64,000 bases of DNA from Cacajao melanocephalus (taxonomy: Eukaryota > Chordata > Mammalia > Primates > Pitheciidae). The position numbers and the translations under genes are program-made. How positions within the stretch are numbered: the first letter of the stretch is position 1; every line of letters begins with the position of its first letter. Where the stretch lies: the NCBI GenBank assembly GCA_963573385.1, contig CAUYLG010034686.1:1-64000 (forward strand), read 5' to 3'. The notes under the pieces are model-generated. The model had not been told where the DNA came from and made no database searches. It was given only the letters and a program-made list of their open reading frames with translations. Of this stretch, positions 26,385 through 40,549 are shown in pieces.

Positions 26385-27475
26385 CACTCCACCCCACGTA
26401 TGAAGTATTCAGACAGAAATCAATCCTTCCCTCACCCCAGCTGGAGAAGGGAGGTTTCTTCTCGGGGGAAACTGAAGTTCTAGACAGGGAAACACAGGCA
26501 CAGAGGAGAGGAAAATACAGGCTGAAAATCTACATTCTAAACAATGAGCCCTATAGCCTTCTTTCCCCTTCAGTGCCCAAAGTGCTGGCAGCCAAGTGGC
26601 TAGCTCGGCACCCCAATATCTTACAATGAAGTCCTCCAGGCAACAAGCTGGCCTTCGCACAAATAACTTCTCATCAGCTTTTCAGTGCTTCCCTCTTAAT
26701 CATGAGCAGATTCTAGAACCACAGACATTTCAAGACCATCTTCAGCATGAATGACAGAAACCAAACGAATAAATAAAAAAAGGAACTTAGAAGTAACAGA
26801 AACAATAGAAGAAGCAGATGGAAACTAAAAGAGCATCAACAACAAATTGTATCCACTAGGAGATGAGATTCTTCACCCATGAAATAAAAATAAATTGCTA
26901 TTTTTATTTTAAAAGCTCTACCAAAGAATAGAAACAACTCTTGCCCATTAAAAATATAATAGTTTAAATTGTTTTTAAAAGGCAGGATTGCTACCTGGTT
27001 GGTCCTGCCAGTGGGAGGAATAAAGGTCAGGATTGCAATAGAAAGATCACAAAATATTCCAGACTGATGAATAAAAACACAGAGATGAAAAATAAGGACA
27101 GAAAAAAATGAGAAAATCTAGGGGGTCCAACATTCATTTAATAGCCGATTCCAGAAAAGAAAACACAAACTATGGGATAAATAAATCTATCAAAGAAACT
27201 GAAGACTTTCTCAGTACATAAGATTTGAGAGGCATGAATTTTCAGATGGCAAAGGATTAAAAGAAGTAGCACAGTGAATTTTTTAAAAAGGCAAAAATAA
27301 ACAAAAGCCACTGCCATATCACAGTGCATATTTCTGAACACAGAGAATAAAGACAAAATGCTCACAACGAGTGAAAATAAGTGATGAGCATGTGAGTTCA
27401 ATGTACAATTCTCAAAACTTATCTGTCAAGTGTGAAATGTTTTCAAAATAAAGTTTAAAAAGTAACAAAAGAAAT
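26385..27475 (+). mobile_element. Old L1 or HAL1-like 5' region and ORF1 relic
   Basis: The stretch resembles 40550-42000 in the order of its blocks: a GC-richer leader, TTTTCAGTGCTTCCCTCTTAA near 26678, then an A-rich body (27030-27400) that corresponds to decayed ORF1, closing with tttcaaaataaagtttaaaa near 27440. It is too diverged for a confident subfamily. Confidence 0.5.
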
Positions 27476-27594
27476 TCAGTCTCTCTGCTACCATTAAAAT
27501 ATTAAATGCTTTTAATATAGCAATATAAGCAAAAATATTTTTGTACTGATAAAAATTTAAATTATTTAAATGTTCTTATATTTTTTTACCAGCA

Positions 27595-27775
27595 TTATTA
27601 GGATAGGATTCATTTACCATAAAAGGCACCCACTTAAAGCATATAATGGTTTTGTTATATTACATTGTTCACTTTTTTAAATTGTGGTAAAATATACATA
27701 ATATGAAATTTGCAACTTTAACCATTGTTAAGTGTGTAATTCAGTGGCATTAGTTACATTCATATGTTAGCACGC
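27595..27775 (-). mobile_element. Old L1 3' UTR fragment
   Basis: GTGGTAAAATATACATAATA, AACTTTAACCATTGTTAAGTG and TTCAGTGGCATTAGTTACATT are the reverse complement of a common L1M 3' UTR segment. Confidence 0.65.
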
Positions 27776-28465
27776 AAAAAGCCCAGGACTGAACTCCATC
27801 TTTGCCAGAATGCTGAGTATGAAATGTCCTATCTGCTATTATGGCTTCTGTTTACTTACCTAGTCTTTTATACTCAGGGATTCCCAAGGTCCCCTATCAA
27901 TCTCATCCATATCACTGATGGACACCCATCACCACCTTTGTGACAACGGCTGTCTGCCAGATGTAACAGTGTGGGATGGAAGTGTACACAAACACGTGGA
28001 ATACACATGGGATGGCAACTCCAAGAAGCTGAACGGGATTCCTTGGGTCCTAATGTAATCAGGATATTAAAGCCAAAATGTCCACAACGTGCTATAATTA
28101 GATTTCACAACCAAGAGACACAATAGGAAAGGATATCTTTTCAATGTTGACATTCTGTCCATGACATCACACTTTGACATTAAGCTTAGGAAGGAAGTAG
28201 TCTTAGGAAGGTGCCTGGATTTTAGTGTTTGTACCTTAGAACTCATTATATTTCTAGAAATCTTTTTGAGTTTTCTACTCCAAATTTTATTCTTCATCTC
28301 TTTCTAGCCTCTATGGAAACTGAAGTCAGAAGGCAGCCCTATATTTAAGTTGTAATTAATCTCCAGGGATGGTTTATGGTCTATGTGCCATCACCATTCC
28401 CAACCCACTCATCTAACCTTCTTGACACAATACTCACTAATGCCTGCTTGAAAAACACCATTTAA

Positions 28466-28819
<354 letters not shown>

Positions 28820-28844
28820 TAAAATAATTTAATGTGTGATATTA

Positions 28845-29065
28845 AAACAGTCAAGATTTACTGAGTACTTACTAAGTGCAAAGCACTGTGCTTTACATGT
28901 ATTAGCTCATTAGATATTCACAACAACCCCCAAGATAGATATGGTTATTGTTCTCATTTTACAGATCAGGAAACTGTAGAACTAGAAATAGCAAATGATG
29001 TTCAAGGCTATATAACCTGTAAGTGATGGGACTGAGATACAACTCGATCAGTCTGATTCCAGAAC
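28845..29065 (-). repeat. MIR SINE relic
   Basis: ACTGAGTACTTACTAAGTGC, TCTCATTTTACAGATCAGGAA and the following block match the reverse complement of MIR. Confidence 0.8.
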
Positions 29066-30014
29066 TCCAGGTGGTAATGGTTCACAGCCCTTCCCCACGC
29101 CCTCCCACATATATACCCAGACCAGGGATGCATCACCATTTTACAGACTTTGGAAAATGTAAGTGTGGGGAACTCCAGAGTTTGTTACTTCTAGCTCTTT
29201 TCTGAGACAAAAATACTAAAAGTTCTTGATCGTTGTTAATAAAATCTGGGCCAATAAGCAAGAACCCACCCCAAACACTATGATTTCAGAGAGCCTGTGA
29301 AATAAAAACACACCAAATATATAACACTGACACAAAGTGTGCACATAAATTTAAAAAGGTAAATAGAGCACTAAAACAGAAGGAAAAACTATTAAAACTC
29401 CAACAGAATGAGGTCTGTTCCTTGGGAGAAGCGGGGAGAATGCCAATACACTTAAATGTCTTTATGACATTAAGAGAAGAGGAAAATTCCCTGAGAGATG
29501 CAAGGCTCAGATTCGCAAAACGAATGCCTTGGCATTTAAACTGAGGCACCCCTGAAAGGCATCACAGCTCTGATTTCATGGAGCTGCCAGCGACACGGGG
29601 CCAGAGTCGCTGGCAAGACAGCAGATCTGGTCTCATCTCACATGCCAGCTCCACTTGGGAAGTGGATTGGTAGGGGAGGAGGGAGGACAGGAAGGAATGG
29701 TTGGCTGGGAAGTGGACAGTAACTTTTCTTGATGTTCAGTTTTTCCACACTGCCCACTTGCATCCCAAACAGGGCTTCAGTATAGGGAAGGCAGCACGGG
29801 GGGTATGGACAACATGGAAAGGAGCATAAGGAGGACCGGATCTTGCCAATACTTTCCCTTAAAATCCAGAAGTGGAGACGAACATAGGAGGCAGTATGTA
29901 GGCTTCTGAGCATATATTTACTCTGATACAGGCTCAATTATTTACTGTAGAACACAACACCAGGGTTAACGCAAATGACTTCAAAATTGAGTTAGCATGT
30001 TTGGAGCAGGTTTT

Positions 30015-30240
30015 GGAATCACAAGTCCTTAATCGGAATCCAGATTCTTTCACTTGCCAGATGCATAGCCTGGGCAAAGTACTTAACCTCTCTTGTACCT
30101 CAGTTTCTCTGTCTATAAAAATCATCATATTACTACTACCACCACCACCTTTCTAGGTAGTATTACTTAACATAAATGAGGTAATATACGTAAGGTACTG
30201 TCATGTAGAAGCATTCAATAAATGATGGCCAATGATTGAT
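30015..30240 (+). repeat. MIR SINE relic
   Basis: TTAATCGGAATCCAGATTC, GGCAAAGTACTTAACCTCTC, CCTCAGTTTCTCTGTCTATA and AGCATTCAATAAATGATGG follow MIR order. Confidence 0.82.
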
Positions 30241-30394
30241 CTTATGTGAGTTTTAATTTCTCTGGGCTTTACTTTCTGTGTGTCTCAAAAGGGGGAAGGA
30301 GGTAGCGTAAGCAGTCTTGAGATCTCTTGCAGCACAAGAATTCCAAATGAATTGCAGTACAAGAATCCCAAATGAAATACTTCTTTCTCCCTCT

Positions 30395-30610
30395 CTTTAC
30401 CTTACCATGCTTCAAGGTCCTGGTTTATTTGGATTCTCTACCTCTACTTCTTCCTGTCCAAATATACTGTTTTTATTTCCATGTTTTTCTCTTTTCCTTT
30501 CTATTCATTATGTTTTGGCTAACCTGAAAGCTCCATGAAGGCAGGAGCCAGAACACCCACTACTTAGAACAATGCTTAGTTGTTCAATCAAAACTCATTT
30601 TTTAAAGAAG
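30395..30610 (+). repeat. L2 LINE 3' fragment
   Basis: The end AACCTGAAAGCTCCATGAAG then GCAGGAGCC is the usual L2 3' end block. Confidence 0.55.
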
Positions 30611-30804
30611 TCAGTAAGTTAAACCCAAATGACTTAGGCCTGTTTTATCTGTCCCCCTTATGTATAGATATGAATAGCTGATGTACATTCAGATGACTAA
30701 AATTATGAGTTCTGAAATAATTCCCAACCTAGTTAACTCATTTTATACACACTTACCAAGAATCTTACTGTGTTGTGTTCTGAAGAAGTGTAGGATTTTA
30801 TAGG

Positions 30805-30990
30805 GATATTTAACAGAAGGCTTTAATGGGCCTTGCCATGTACTAGTCTTGTGACATGTACAGTTCTTTGCGTATGAGTTTCCTCATCTCTAAAGCAGGG
30901 ATCATGACAGTACCTACCTCCTAGGGTAATGATGATTAAATGAGATTATGTACACAAACATTTAGCAGAGGGCTTAAAACAGGACTTTAT
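30805..30990 (+). repeat. MIR SINE relic
   Basis: GTGACATGTACAGTTCTTTG, GAGTTTCCTCATCTCTAAAG and AGTACCTACCTCCTAGGGTA match the MIR core. Confidence 0.78.
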
Positions 30991-31099
30991 GAATTACAGT
31001 TTAAAGCAAACACAAAATACTTCCACTGTTCTCAATTTGTATTCTTCCTACCTACTAAAACAGTGGCATTAGTGATTCAGCAATCGTTCCCACTAGCAT

Positions 31100-31265
31100 T
31101 ATTTCTAGTACTCATTCATTTAGCCAACATTTCCTGAACATGCACTAGAAGCCTGGAATAGTGTTAAAGATGCAAAGAGGAACACCTTCCTTCCTCTCAA
31201 AACACACATAGCCTAGTGGGGAAGACAGCGAGGTAAAAAGACAAATTGCAAGGTAAACTAACAAG
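31100..31265 (+). repeat. L2 LINE fragment
   Basis: CATTCATTTAGCCAACATTT then CTGAACATGCACTAG and TAGCCTAGTGGGGAAGACAG resemble the L2 3' region. Confidence 0.55.
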
Positions 31266-33864
31266 CAGTAAACGAAGAATGAAAAGTAGTCCACAGATGG
31301 AAACATCGAGATCTACACAGTCCCTCTCCCTACCTGGAGATGAGGAGGCCTGAGCAGTGTCTTTACGAAGCAGGAGAGGGCTGGCCAAAGAAGCGTAGGG
31401 GCAAGCTGAGCAGCATGTGGAAAGATCTGCCGACAAGACAGTGAATGATCCAACAACAGGGCACCTCACAGTTTGCTGGGAGAAGGAAGGTCGGAGAGCA
31501 GAAATGAGAGGAACTTGGGGAATGGCAGGCTAGAGCCCTATGGTGAAATGCCTTAAATAATGGAATTTTTTTTTATGTTACACAGCTAGCTTTTTCATTT
31601 GTTTCGAAACCTTCTTTTCCTGATCATTGTTTTCGTGACAAATTGACATGGCTACCTTTATGCTCTATTTCAAAGAGTCATAAATAGGAAATGCTGATCT
31701 GCAACTAAGCTTCTGTATCAATTGCTTTTCCCTTCCTCAAGCATAATCCCATTTGCCTTTGGAGCTCAGTGACAGCGTGGAGAAAGGCAGCTTTAATTGG
31801 GGTACGTACATTTACACAGGCACTCCACTCCACTAGGGTAAGGTCAGCAAACTAACCCCTAGAGAAAAAAAGCTTACTGGGGAGGAACATTTCAAAAACG
31901 GCATTTAGTCACCTCTGAAATACCTTTAAGAACTGACCCCCTGCTGGGTGACCAAAGAGAGTGTCTACAGTCTGGGACCTCTTGACCCCACTTTCTGCAG
32001 GAAATCAAGCAAATTTAAACCTCCATAATTTACTCAAGACTGGCTTCTGCCAGGGAAAAGGCAAACAATGCTGGCAATTAACTCTGCTGCCTGATTAAAT
32101 CTCCATGATGGCAAGATAGGGCATAAAACCAGGCATCCAGCAGCAGAGAGCTGGAGAAGAGGCAAAGCCCATCTATCGCAGCTATGCCTTCAAAACCTTG
32201 GCTATCAATGCAATTTTCAAATACACCTGATGAACCTGTTTACTCAAAGGTAGGAGGAGATACCAAAAAAAACAAGTGTGTATTATTCTGACAATGTTCT
32301 GGCCTTTGGCTAAAACGCCTTGCTCACCTCTTGCCCATCCTTTCACCCTTTACTTCTCACTCCTCCAACGAATATTCACTACAGAAGTGCCCATAAGAAA
32401 TCCTACATCGTTAAATTGCAATCGCATAAAAGTAATCCCTAACAGCCCCGAGAACTGTCAGGTCACAATGCCAGTTGTAGACAAGTTCTTTTATTCTGGA
32501 AAGCCCTGGTATAAGAGCTAGTAGCGTGCAGATGCTAGTGAGAGGGACGTGTGGGCTCAGGTTTCAGGATGCCTTGAAGGAAAGGCCTTGGGAGACTAAG
32601 CTCAAAGTCACCTACCAGTTCAAAGGGGTTTCCCCTTCAGGAAGAGATTCAAACTCGAGCAACTAGTTGTGCCTTTGGCAATCCCAAACAAAGGAAGTTG
32701 CCTGGGCCCTTTCTGCAATCCTGATTTGCTTTCTTGTAGTTGAAAGGTCATGGTAGCTGTATATGAACCTAACCAAAACCATTCTAGGGTTACCATATAG
32801 AAAGCAGAGAAATTCTGATGGTAAACAAGTGGCCTTTGCTAGCCATTCTGAAATGTTCTTGCTGATGCTATTCGGATTGTGAAATCAAGAGCAAGGAAGA
32901 CCACATTTTATTACCAAAAAAAAGACTCTTTCAGCCTAAAACAAACCAAACTGTAGCACTGAAGAAATCAAGCTGGAATTCAGGATGATCCAAATTTTAA
33001 TTACTATTCCTCATCACACCAGAGACTTTTTGTCACTATGTATAACTTCATGTGAAAATAAGAGAATTCAACAGATATCTAAGTCAACCTATATCTGATT
33101 TAAATGAATGTATTTTGCCTAAACAGAAAAATGGGAAGACAGAGAAGAAAGAAAGAGAAGAGGGCAGGCTTGCTATACAGAAGCTTTTGAGCCCCTAGTA
33201 ATAAGAAGCCTTACCTATTCCTACCTTGACAGAAAGGGCAGTTTTCTTGGTTGTTTTGAAGTTATCAACCCTTACCTCAATGTGGTTTCAATTATGAATT
33301 ACCAGACTAAAAGGGGAAAAAAAGCTTTGATTTATTCTTTTTCGCTCCAATTATGCATGATGTGTTTCCACTGAAGACTTTGAAAAGTATTTCATCATGC
33401 CTCTCACCCAGAAGTGGTCAAAGGGCAAAACCAAAAGGAGTTAACCCTTTCATTTCCCCTTTAGGTTCAAAGAGACTCCCTATCAATGGATATAGGACAA
33501 GGCCTTTGAAGCAGAGCAATGAAAGAGTTAAACATTAGCATCATATTACTAACGTGCATAAGGGTAGTGTCCCTTGTCCAAAATGGTGAGATGATATTTA
33601 TGTTAATGGTTACTGGGAGATTTGAAAGGGGCAATCAGTAATGTGGTCCACGTTGCCTTAACCATTAAACCTCTGCAGCCCCAAATACCCACAGTACAGC
33701 ACTCTACCAGCCAGGCCCATGCTGACTTGCAAAACTAGAGAATTACAGAGACTTAACAATGTCTTCAAGTACCATCTCTTAGCTCAAGAGAGAAAAGCTT
33801 TGGGGACAAACCTGAAGTTTACTTGATGTATCACGTCTATTTCATTTCACTCTCAAATAATAAC

Positions 33865-34247
33865 TGATAAGGTTTGAATTTGTGTTCCCGCTTAAATCTC
33901 ACCTTGAATTGTAATCCCCAATGTTGAAGGAGGGGCCTGGTGGAACATAAATGAATCATGGGGGTGGATTTCCCTCTTACTGTTCTCATGACAGTGAGTG
34001 AGTTCTCCCAAGATCTGGTTGTTTAAAAGTGTGTAGCACTTCCCCTTTCTCTCTTCCTCCTGCTCCAGCTATGTAAGACAGGGCAGCTTCCCTTTTGCCT
34101 TTCACCATGATTGTAAGTTTCCTGAGGCTTCCCTAGAAGCAGAAGCCTGTACAGCCTGCAGAAATGAGAGCCAATTAAACCTCTTTTCTTCATAAATTAT
34201 CCAGTCTCAGGTAATTCTCTATAGCAATGTGAGAATAGACTAATACA
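33865..34247 (+). mobile_element. Solo LTR of a MaLR endogenous retrovirus-like element (MST/THE1 type)
   Basis: Starts TGATAAGGTTTGAATTTGTG and ends AGACTAATACA. Internal blocks TGAATCATGGGGGTGGATT, TCTCCCAAGATCTGGTTG and CCATGATTGTAAGTTTCCTG match this LTR class. The 5 bp ATAAC occurs at 33860-33864 and again at 34248-34252, an exact target site duplication. No internal coding region remains, so it is a solo LTR. An LTR polyadenylation-type signal is not obvious, and it lies antisense to EXT2. Confidence 0.92.
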
Positions 34248-34649
34248 ATAACTGACTGTTCTGGAAAACAAGAATAACACTGAAGGCCAAATCTCACTGA
34301 TTACACATGAAAAGACACGTGAAAGATGGAGAAAATCAAAGGTAGAAATCTTCTTAGGGCTTGAACTAAGTAAGATAGTTAATTATCAACTTAAAGCTCC
34401 TGAAACCTATTTACAGCAATTTGCTCCTAAGTGAGTTTTCTAAATGGTGGCAGCACATTTGAGGGCACTGAAATAACAAGTACCATGAGTCAACCTAGAC
34501 CTGATTTAATATAGGTCTATCAGTCAGATAGGCTGATAGCTGAAGAAACTGAGCCACAGAGACTAACTCAGGGTCACAAGAGCAGGCCAAATATTTCTAC
34601 TGCTATTCTCTTTTTCCTACATTTGCTTTTAAGATCTTATATATATTTT

Positions 34650-35400
34650 TTAATTTACTGCAGTCTCATTATGATTACCAGGCTATAAATTTACTTTTAC
34701 TTATCCTGGTGTGGTCTGTTAGTCTCCTTGGATCTGTGGCCTGTGTCATTCAATAATTGTGAAAAATTCTCAGCTCTGATGCTTTCAATAGGGTCTCTAT
34801 CCATTCCCCACCTCTTCTTCTGGGACTCAGCTTAGACGTATGTTGACCCTTCTCTCTCTGTTCTCTATATTGCTTCACTTCTCCTTGATATTTTCCATCT
34901 CTTTGTCTCTCTGGGCTACATTCTGAACAACGTCATTGACTCTAATAATCTAATAATTGCAAGCCTTTGCAGGTCTCTTTCTGGTAGTTCTCACTCACAA
35001 TATTGCCTATATCTTTATGGTTGTGAGCTGCTAATTGTCCTTAGACATTTAATTTATAAGAATTATTTGAGACCTGGACTGAAAATATGGTCCTTATGAT
35101 AGGGTTTGTGTCTGCGACTGCTGGTTCCTATCAATACAAGGCCACTTTCGACTAAATTCCCTTCTTAAGGCTTATTTGGATGATAATGGTAGTATTAATC
35201 CATGTGGGGGTGGCTTGCAACTGTGATTCTCAATCGCAAGGGTCAGTACAGTCAGGTTTACTCCTTCTTTCCTTGTTCACTGAAGACATAATCTTTTAGT
35301 TTCCTAGCTTCATCCAGGAAGTTCTTGTGAGAGTTGGATGGGTCACAGGATTTAAATCCTAATCCCTGCTCCCTACTTCTCAGAGTTACCAGGTCAAAGC
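34650..35400 (-). mobile_element. Old L1 5'UTR/ORF1 relic
   Basis: Plus-strand blocks AATTCTCAGCTCTGATGC, CTTCTTCTGGGACTCAGC, ATATTTTCCATCTCTTTGTC and GCAGGTCTCTTTCTGGTAG resemble reverse-complement L1 ORF1 and upstream sequence. The match is loose. Confidence 0.5.
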
Positions 35401-35754
35401 TCCAGATCATCAAGGTCTACAAAAGTCTCCATGGCAATAGCTGACTTTGGCTCCCACTCACCTCCCAGGATACTGAGTTTCACTTTGATTTGGCGATTAG
35501 CAAATACCCTACTTTCCCGTCAGCTCAGCAATAGGTTAAAATTGCTTTATAATACTTCATTCAATATTTTAGTTGTTCACTTAAGAAGGTCACTTAGCAT
35601 GTCTAATCTATCAGAAAGCCACAGACAGAAGTCTTTTTTATATTTACACTGCCACTGTACTTACATGTCATTATGTTCCCTGTTTAACTTGGGGGCCAAA
35701 TTTGGGTGCAAGATGAAAACAATTATATGAAAAGAAAGCAGTATAATAGATGGA

Positions 35755-35960
35755 ATGATGGACAGAGAATCTCTGCATTCGATGAATCAACATATTTCTC
35801 TGGACCTCCATTTCCTCATTTAAAAAAAGAGGTGATCAGTGGGTGGGCCTTGAAATAAATCAGTCTCACTTCCTTCATCTGTAAGAACAGAGCTAACAGA
35901 ATGCTACTCTTGGTTTTAAGGAATAAACAAGATAAAATACATAATAAGATCTAACTGGGC
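35755..35960 (+). repeat. Possible MIR relic
   Basis: CTCTGGACCTCCATTTCCTCA followed by a CTTCATCTGTAAGAACAG-like block resembles MIR but is disrupted. Confidence 0.4.
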
Positions 35961-36084
35961 ACAAAGTATACCCTCCTGTATTTTCAATTTTCCCCTCTAG
36001 AGTCCCACCCAATTCTAAAATTTATGTTTCCATGTGATAAAGCATTATGCTAGCATCCTTATAATTAACAACACTTTACTTTCA

Positions 36085-36195
36085 TAGCCCCACATCACTT
36101 ACAAAATGCTTCCACATATATAATTAATTTCTTAGAATAGTCATGTGAAATAAGTATTATTTTCATTTTACAGCTAAGAATAATGAAATCCAAAA
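36085..36195 (-). repeat. MIR SINE relic
   Basis: TTATTTTCATTTTACAGCTAAG preceded by a CATGTGAAATAAGTA block is the reverse complement of the MIR tail. Confidence 0.6.
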
Positions 36196-36205
36196 AGATA
36201 AACTT

Positions 36206-36560
36206 GCTGGGGTAGGAGGATTGCTTGAGGCCAGGAGTTCAAGAGCTTGAGGCCAGGAGTTCAAGATCAGCCTGGGCAACATAGCAAGACCCTGTTGCTA
36301 CTCACTGCCCCCTACCCCACAAATAGCTGAATATAGTGGTGCAAGCCTATGATTCTAGCTACTCAGGAGGCTGAAGCAGGAGGATTGTTGGAGCTCAGTG
36401 AGCTATGATCATGCCATTGCACTCTACAAAAATAAGATTTAAAAAAATTAGCTGGGCATGTGGTGCACACCTATAATCCCAGCTACTCGGGAGGCTGAGG
36501 TGGGAGGATCACTTGAGCCCAGGAGGTCAAGGCTGTAGTGAGCTATGATTGTGCCACTGA
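36206..36560 (+). mobile_element. Rearranged Alu (AluJ-like) with duplicated segments
   Basis: The left arm carries a perfect 22-bp tandem duplication (36223-36244 and 36245-36266, unit beginning gcttgaggccaggagttcaa). Two right-arm copies follow in tandem, about 36325-36441 and 36443-36560, each with AGCTACTC-GGAGGCTGA and GTGAGCTATGAT blocks. It runs straight into a purine tract. Confidence 0.8.
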
Positions 36561-36698
36561 AGAAGGCAGGGAGAGAAGGAGAGAGTAAGGGAGGAAGGGA
36601 GAAAGGGAGAAAGGGAGGAAGGGAGGAAGAAAGGAAAGGAGGGAACGAGGGAGGGAGGGAGGGAGGGAGGGAGGAAGAGAGAGGGAGAGAGGAAAAAA
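36561..36698 (+). repeat. Purine-only GGGA/GGAA tract
   Basis: Nearly 140 bp of G and A on the plus strand built from GGAAG, GGGAGAAA and GGGA units, with a single interrupting C and T or so. The long open frames across it on both strands, such as the Ser/Pro/Leu-rich frame at 36448-36780, are composition artefacts. Confidence 0.92.
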
Positions 36699-36804
36699 TT
36701 TTGTACAAGGTCAAGCTAATAAATGGTTTTGAACTCAGGTTTGATTCCAAAATGTCCTTCGCAATAGTCTTAATTAGCAATTAATAATCAGTTGCTAATT
36801 GTTA

Positions 36805-36945
36805 CACTACTCTTCTGAAGCTATCATTATCCCTAAACTCAGTCCTACAGATGAGCAAACTGTTGCAAAGACAGATTTGGTAAGTAACCTCAAGTCACTC
36901 AGATCATCCCCAAGAAAAAAGGGATTGAAACGTGCAGTTTAGGAA
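36805..36945 (-). repeat. Possible MIR relic
   Basis: TACAGATGAGCAAACTGTTGC followed by TTTGGTAAGTAACCTCAAGTC resembles the reverse complement of the MIR core. Confidence 0.45.
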
Positions 36946-38689
36946 TTTCTGGGCTACAATTAGTTTCCTGGAAGGCGCACAAGTTAAACCCATCTGAATG
37001 CCTCTTGAAAATTCCTGTTATTATCTGAGTTTTAGCTACTTCAATTTTTTCTTTATATAGCAATGAAATTTACATTTGGCTAAATGCCCACCCTTCTTCC
37101 ATAAAGCCAAACTACTGTCAAGAAGAGCAAGAAAGGTGGCCACTGATTGCTTTTCAGGTAGTAGAGGAAAGAGTTGACATTTCATCCTCCTCTTGCTTGG
37201 AAAAAAAACCAATCATTTATAAGAACCCTCATTTGGCTGCAGCTTCCATCAGTGGGATGGACAGAAACCATTTAAATGGTTCAACATAAGCCATATTAAA
37301 AGAATCTGGAATGAGGAAAGAGAGGGTTCCATATGCTGATACTTTTAATAATTCATGAGTTATAGCAGCCTGCAAGTAATAAATTTCACTAAATATATCT
37401 ATAGTATGATTGCTTAAGATACTGGCAAAGATAACACACCATTGATTTTATTGGTTTATAATTTGATATGTTAAAAATAACAGTTCAGTTGTTTCATAGT
37501 ACAAAAGATTTAGACTATTCTTAGAACAAGGTCTTCAATTATCATCCTTGGACCTGCTACTTCATAAGTATACCGAAAATACTTAAAATAAATGTTTCAG
37601 TGAAAAAAACTAGTGACTTATTTGATTCAAACAAAGAAAGCCAATCTATAAACCAAAGACAACAATGTTCATGATGGTTTATACTACTACGTCTCATGAG
37701 AGGTAAAACAAATTTACAGTGGCATCTGATTCTCCCATACTTGAAATACTCTGACAGTTTGCAAGAGCAGCTCATTCTCTAGTCTGGGCATAAAATGCTT
37801 GTTGGTAGCCCCTGACCATATTAGAGAGGTCATCTATGGTACAGGGGAAGACTTCATTGGCTTGGTAAATAAGAACTTTTGGGAGCGATTAAATTACAGC
37901 TTATGGCCTCCAAGCTCAAAACGCCAACACAGTTATGACTAAGGAAACCAAAGTTTTTGTATAGTTTGAGCTGTTAAGAGCCTAACACCAAAATGAAAGT
38001 TGATACAGAATGGACAGAAGAACCTCCAAAATAAAGTGATTTCTTAAATATTAATTTCTCTAGAATTCCAATAAAGCATATGTTTTGTCTACTATGTTTC
38101 ATCTCTGCTTCTTCCTGGAAAAAAAAGGCATGAACCCACAAGGGCAAAAACAACCTTTTATTGCAAACAAGAATGGACCAGAGTTCAACAAATTTTTGGA
38201 AGGTAAAACAGATGGAGCCTTCCTTTTCAAAATCCTCTTGCTGCAAAACATAGAAATGTAGTATAAAACAGAACAAAAATTCTTTTAAGTATACAGCTGA
38301 GGTCACTGGAACAGATGAGTTCCTAGGGACCAAAAATGAAGAAAAAACTGCAAATGAGAGCTGAATGCCCCGGAGCTAGTGTGGCACTGCAAAGGGCTGA
38401 GCTTGTTGTAGGGGTTGGCAATGTAGTTGGTTTTAATGCTCATGCTGGAAGAGGAGACGTGGTTTTGGGCACAGGAAGTAAGGACGTTAGAAGTGAGACT
38501 TGCACTTAAAACTAGATCCCTTGAAGGCCTATACAATCAGTGACAAAGTGGGCCAGAAAAAGTCTAAGGAAACAATGCAATAAGAGCAGTGGACAGTAGA
38601 CAAATGACAAGATCAGATCTTACAGGAATTCAGAAAATTGGATGGAGAACATAAAGTGTCTCCAGTGATTAAAGATATAAAAGAAGGAA

Positions 38690-39122
38690 TTAAAAACATA
38701 AGGAAAAAAAAGATGCTATGAAAAAGGCCAGGCAAACAGATTTGAAAAATAATCAAATAGAACTTCTACAAATAACTACTGAAATTTAACTCAAGATGGA
38801 TAGGTAAAAAACACATTAGTCACAGATAAAGAAAACAGGAAAACAGATGTGAAAAAGTTATCTAGCATGTAGCACAGAGAAATAAAAATGTGGAAAACCT
38901 GAAGAACCAAACCAAACACAGCTGAGAGATATAAGGTAAGGACAGAATAAAAGGTCTAACACAGATTTTATAGGATTCTAGAAGAAAAGATTAGGGAGAA
39001 TTGCAGATATGTAATATTCAAAGAGAAAACAAAAACTTACTAAAAATGCATTAAAGAAGAACCTTTAAATCCAACAACCTTCAGGTTTAAAAAGAAAAAT
39101 CAACCTCAAAAAAACTAGTCAT
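38690..39122 (+). mobile_element. Old L1/HAL1-like ORF1 fragment
   Basis: GGCCAGGCAAACAGATTTGAAAAATAATC-type sequence, AATAGAACTTCTACAAAT, and AAAAGGTCTAACACAGATTT follow the ORF1 coiled-coil and RNA-binding region. It is interrupted by an Alu. Confidence 0.68.
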
Positions 39123-39124
39123 GT

Positions 39125-40355
<1,231 letters not shown>

Positions 40356-40549
40356 TAGATCAATTTAAGTAAACAAAATGTAGATAGATAGACGATAACC
40401 TACATGGCAAAGCAAAAAAAGCTAAACTTTCTAAGGATAGTGATAATAAAATCAGTAATTGGAGATAATTAGTATACTGGAAGAAGGGGCTCTGGAAACA
40501 GAAATAAGGAATAGTTGGTCTCAAGATCCCTTAAACTCAACACTCACAG

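Noticed and set aside
36448..36784. Two long frames, one Ser/Pro/Leu-rich and one Gly/Arg/Glu-rich
   Set aside because: Both come from translating a purine tract and an Alu.
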